DNA from: Clostridia bacterium
Lineage (GTDB): Bacteria; Bacillota; Clostridia; Peptostreptococcales; Anaerovoracaceae
Assembly: GCA_900754805.1 (NCBI GenBank)
Contig: CAAEEE010000325.1
Span: 1-7,478 of the forward strand
Reading direction: 5' to 3'
DNA length: 7,478 nucleotides
Of the stretch, positions 7,142 to 7,478 are shown in pieces. The notes beneath the pieces were generated by a model. That model had not been told where the DNA came from, ran no database searches, and saw only the letters and a list, made by a program, of their open reading frames with translations. The position numbers were made by a program, and so were the translations under genes. How positions within the stretch are numbered: the first letter of the stretch is position 1; every line of letters starts with the position of its first letter.

Positions 7142-7146
7142 CCTCC
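7142..7146 (-). promoter_or_regulatory. Ribosome binding site of the FN3 protein gene
   Basis: Minus-strand GGAGG is followed by 7 bases and then the ATG at 7134. This spacing decides between the nearby in-frame starts: the ATG at 7140 leaves only one base, and the ATG at 7176 has no comparable site within the predicted transcript. Confidence 0.85.
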
Positions 7147-7162
7147 GTTTCCCTTTTGCTTG

Positions 7163-7191
7163 ATTATATCATGCACTGCGGAAAAAGGAAA
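7163..7191 (-). promoter_or_regulatory. Extended -10 promoter of the FN3 protein gene
   Basis: The minus strand reads TGA-TATAAT (7171-7163), a perfect -10 with the TG extension. A weak -35, TTTCCT, lies 17 bases upstream (7191-7186). Transcription would begin near 7156, leaving a leader of about 22 bases that includes the ribosome site. A strong -10 with a poor -35 is typical of sigma-A extended -10 promoters in Firmicutes and would also suit activation by a regulator. Confidence 0.72.
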
Positions 7192-7213
7192 TGTGCTTTC
7201 TCCCTATCTTCTC

Positions 7214-7281
7214 AAGACTTTTCAAAAGCTTTCCGAAGAAGGAAATCTCTTTTTCGGTAGGCTAAGTTTTATAAAAGTCTT
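7214..7281 (-). repeat. Long imperfect inverted repeat, possible terminator of the small upstream gene
   Basis: The outer arms AAGACTTTT (7214-7222) and AAAAGTCTT (7273-7281) are perfect complements. Inside, CCGAAGAAG (7233-7241) pairs with CTTTTTCGG (7249-7257) with one G-T wobble around a 7-base loop. Three further pairs, AGC with GCT, lie between the two arms. On the minus strand the inner stem is followed by AAAGCTTTT, a poor T-run. It begins 27 bases after the stop of the upstream gene. It may be a terminator, an RNA processing site or a protein-binding site. Confidence 0.55.
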
Positions 7282-7308
7282 AGTCTTAGAGGAATGATTT
7301 TATGCGCT

Positions 7309-7478
7309 TTATCTTGCCTCCTCTCTGCGCGCTTTCTCCTGCTGCCTTTCCCTTGCTTTTGCGTAATACTCCAGTGCTTTGAGGATATATGCCTCCCGCC
7401 CGCCAATCGGCACGCTCTTTGGAATGTATTTTGAAACTTTATCCGCGTGCAATGTGATTTTCTCCTTTTGATTTGGCT
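7309..7478 (-). CDS. C-terminal part of a small charged protein, 5' end outside window
   Basis: The frame enters from the right edge and stops with TAA at 7311-7309, showing 55 residues. It begins PNQKEKITLHADKVSKYIPK, continues through PIGGREAYILKALEYYAKAR and ends in a tail of mixed Arg/Glu/Lys/Gln. The tail is strongly helical in character, and a short strand-like piece (KITLHAD) precedes the helices. This recalls small ribbon-helix-helix DNA-binding proteins, but no diagnostic motif is clear and I do not name the family. No ATG is visible, and GC-rich codons resemble those of its neighbours. That the frame is real rests on its amino acid composition and on the hairpin after the stop. Confidence 0.65.
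   Translation of the reverse strand, partial: PNQKEKITLHADKVSKYIPKSVPIGGREAYILKALEYYAKARERQQEKARREEAR

Noticed and set aside
7135..7176. Upstream in-frame starts (7176 and 7140) for the FN3 protein
   Set aside because: The ATG at 7176 lies upstream of the -10 box and could not be in the transcript; the one at 7140 is only one base from the GGAGG. The start at 7134 has correct spacing and gives a clean signal peptide.
6932..7297. A plus-strand open frame spanning the FN3 gene start and its promoter
   Set aside because: It runs antisense through a well-supported gene, promoter and ribosome site; its composition is leucine/serine-rich shadow-like.
1..7478. CRISPR array, tRNA or rRNA genes, insertion sequence
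   Set aside because: No regularly spaced identical repeats, no cloverleaf-like segment and no transposase-like frame or terminal repeats were seen.

Overview
The window looks like accessory DNA from an anaerobic Gram-positive Firmicute, most likely a gut Clostridia/Lachnospiraceae-type organism. The reasons are low-to-moderate GC, strong AGGAGG-type ribosome sites, a Gram-positive surface adhesin of the thioester/CnaB (SpaA-like) class, and a clostridial-style secreted fibronectin type III protein. Adhesins of this type are common cargo of integrative conjugative elements in these bacteria. No conjugation, integrase or sortase gene lies inside the window, so that setting is inference. All supported genes are on the minus strand, and I see no convincing gene on the plus strand.

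Reading right to left (5'->3' of the genes): positions 7478-7309 hold the C-terminal 55 residues of a small, highly charged protein that I do not recognise. A non-coding stretch with a long imperfect inverted repeat (7214-7281) follows. Next is an extended -10 promoter (about 7163-7191) that drives a 365-residue secreted protein with two FN3 domains (7134-6037). That gene ends in a clean intrinsic terminator (6022-6000).

A 126-base spacer (6036-5911) then holds an AGGAGG-preceded leader ORF whose early codons lie in a second intrinsic terminator (5965-5941). This arrangement looks like an attenuator.

The rest of the window, 5910 down to base 1, is one uninterrupted reading frame of 1970 codons whose 3' end lies outside. 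I read it codon by codon and found no stop. It encodes a signal peptide, a thioester-type (TED) domain, a beta-rich linker domain and five CnaB/SpaA-like modules, each with a candidate Lys/Glu/Asn isopeptide triad. The fourth module is split by an insertion of about 600 residues that carries two DxDxDG calcium-type loops. The residue where the thioester glutamine is expected is an arginine.

Working model (inference): the FN3 protein and the giant adhesin are both exported and may act together at the cell surface. The FN3 gene has its own promoter. The adhesin has no obvious promoter of its own and may depend on controlled read-through of the leader/terminator region.
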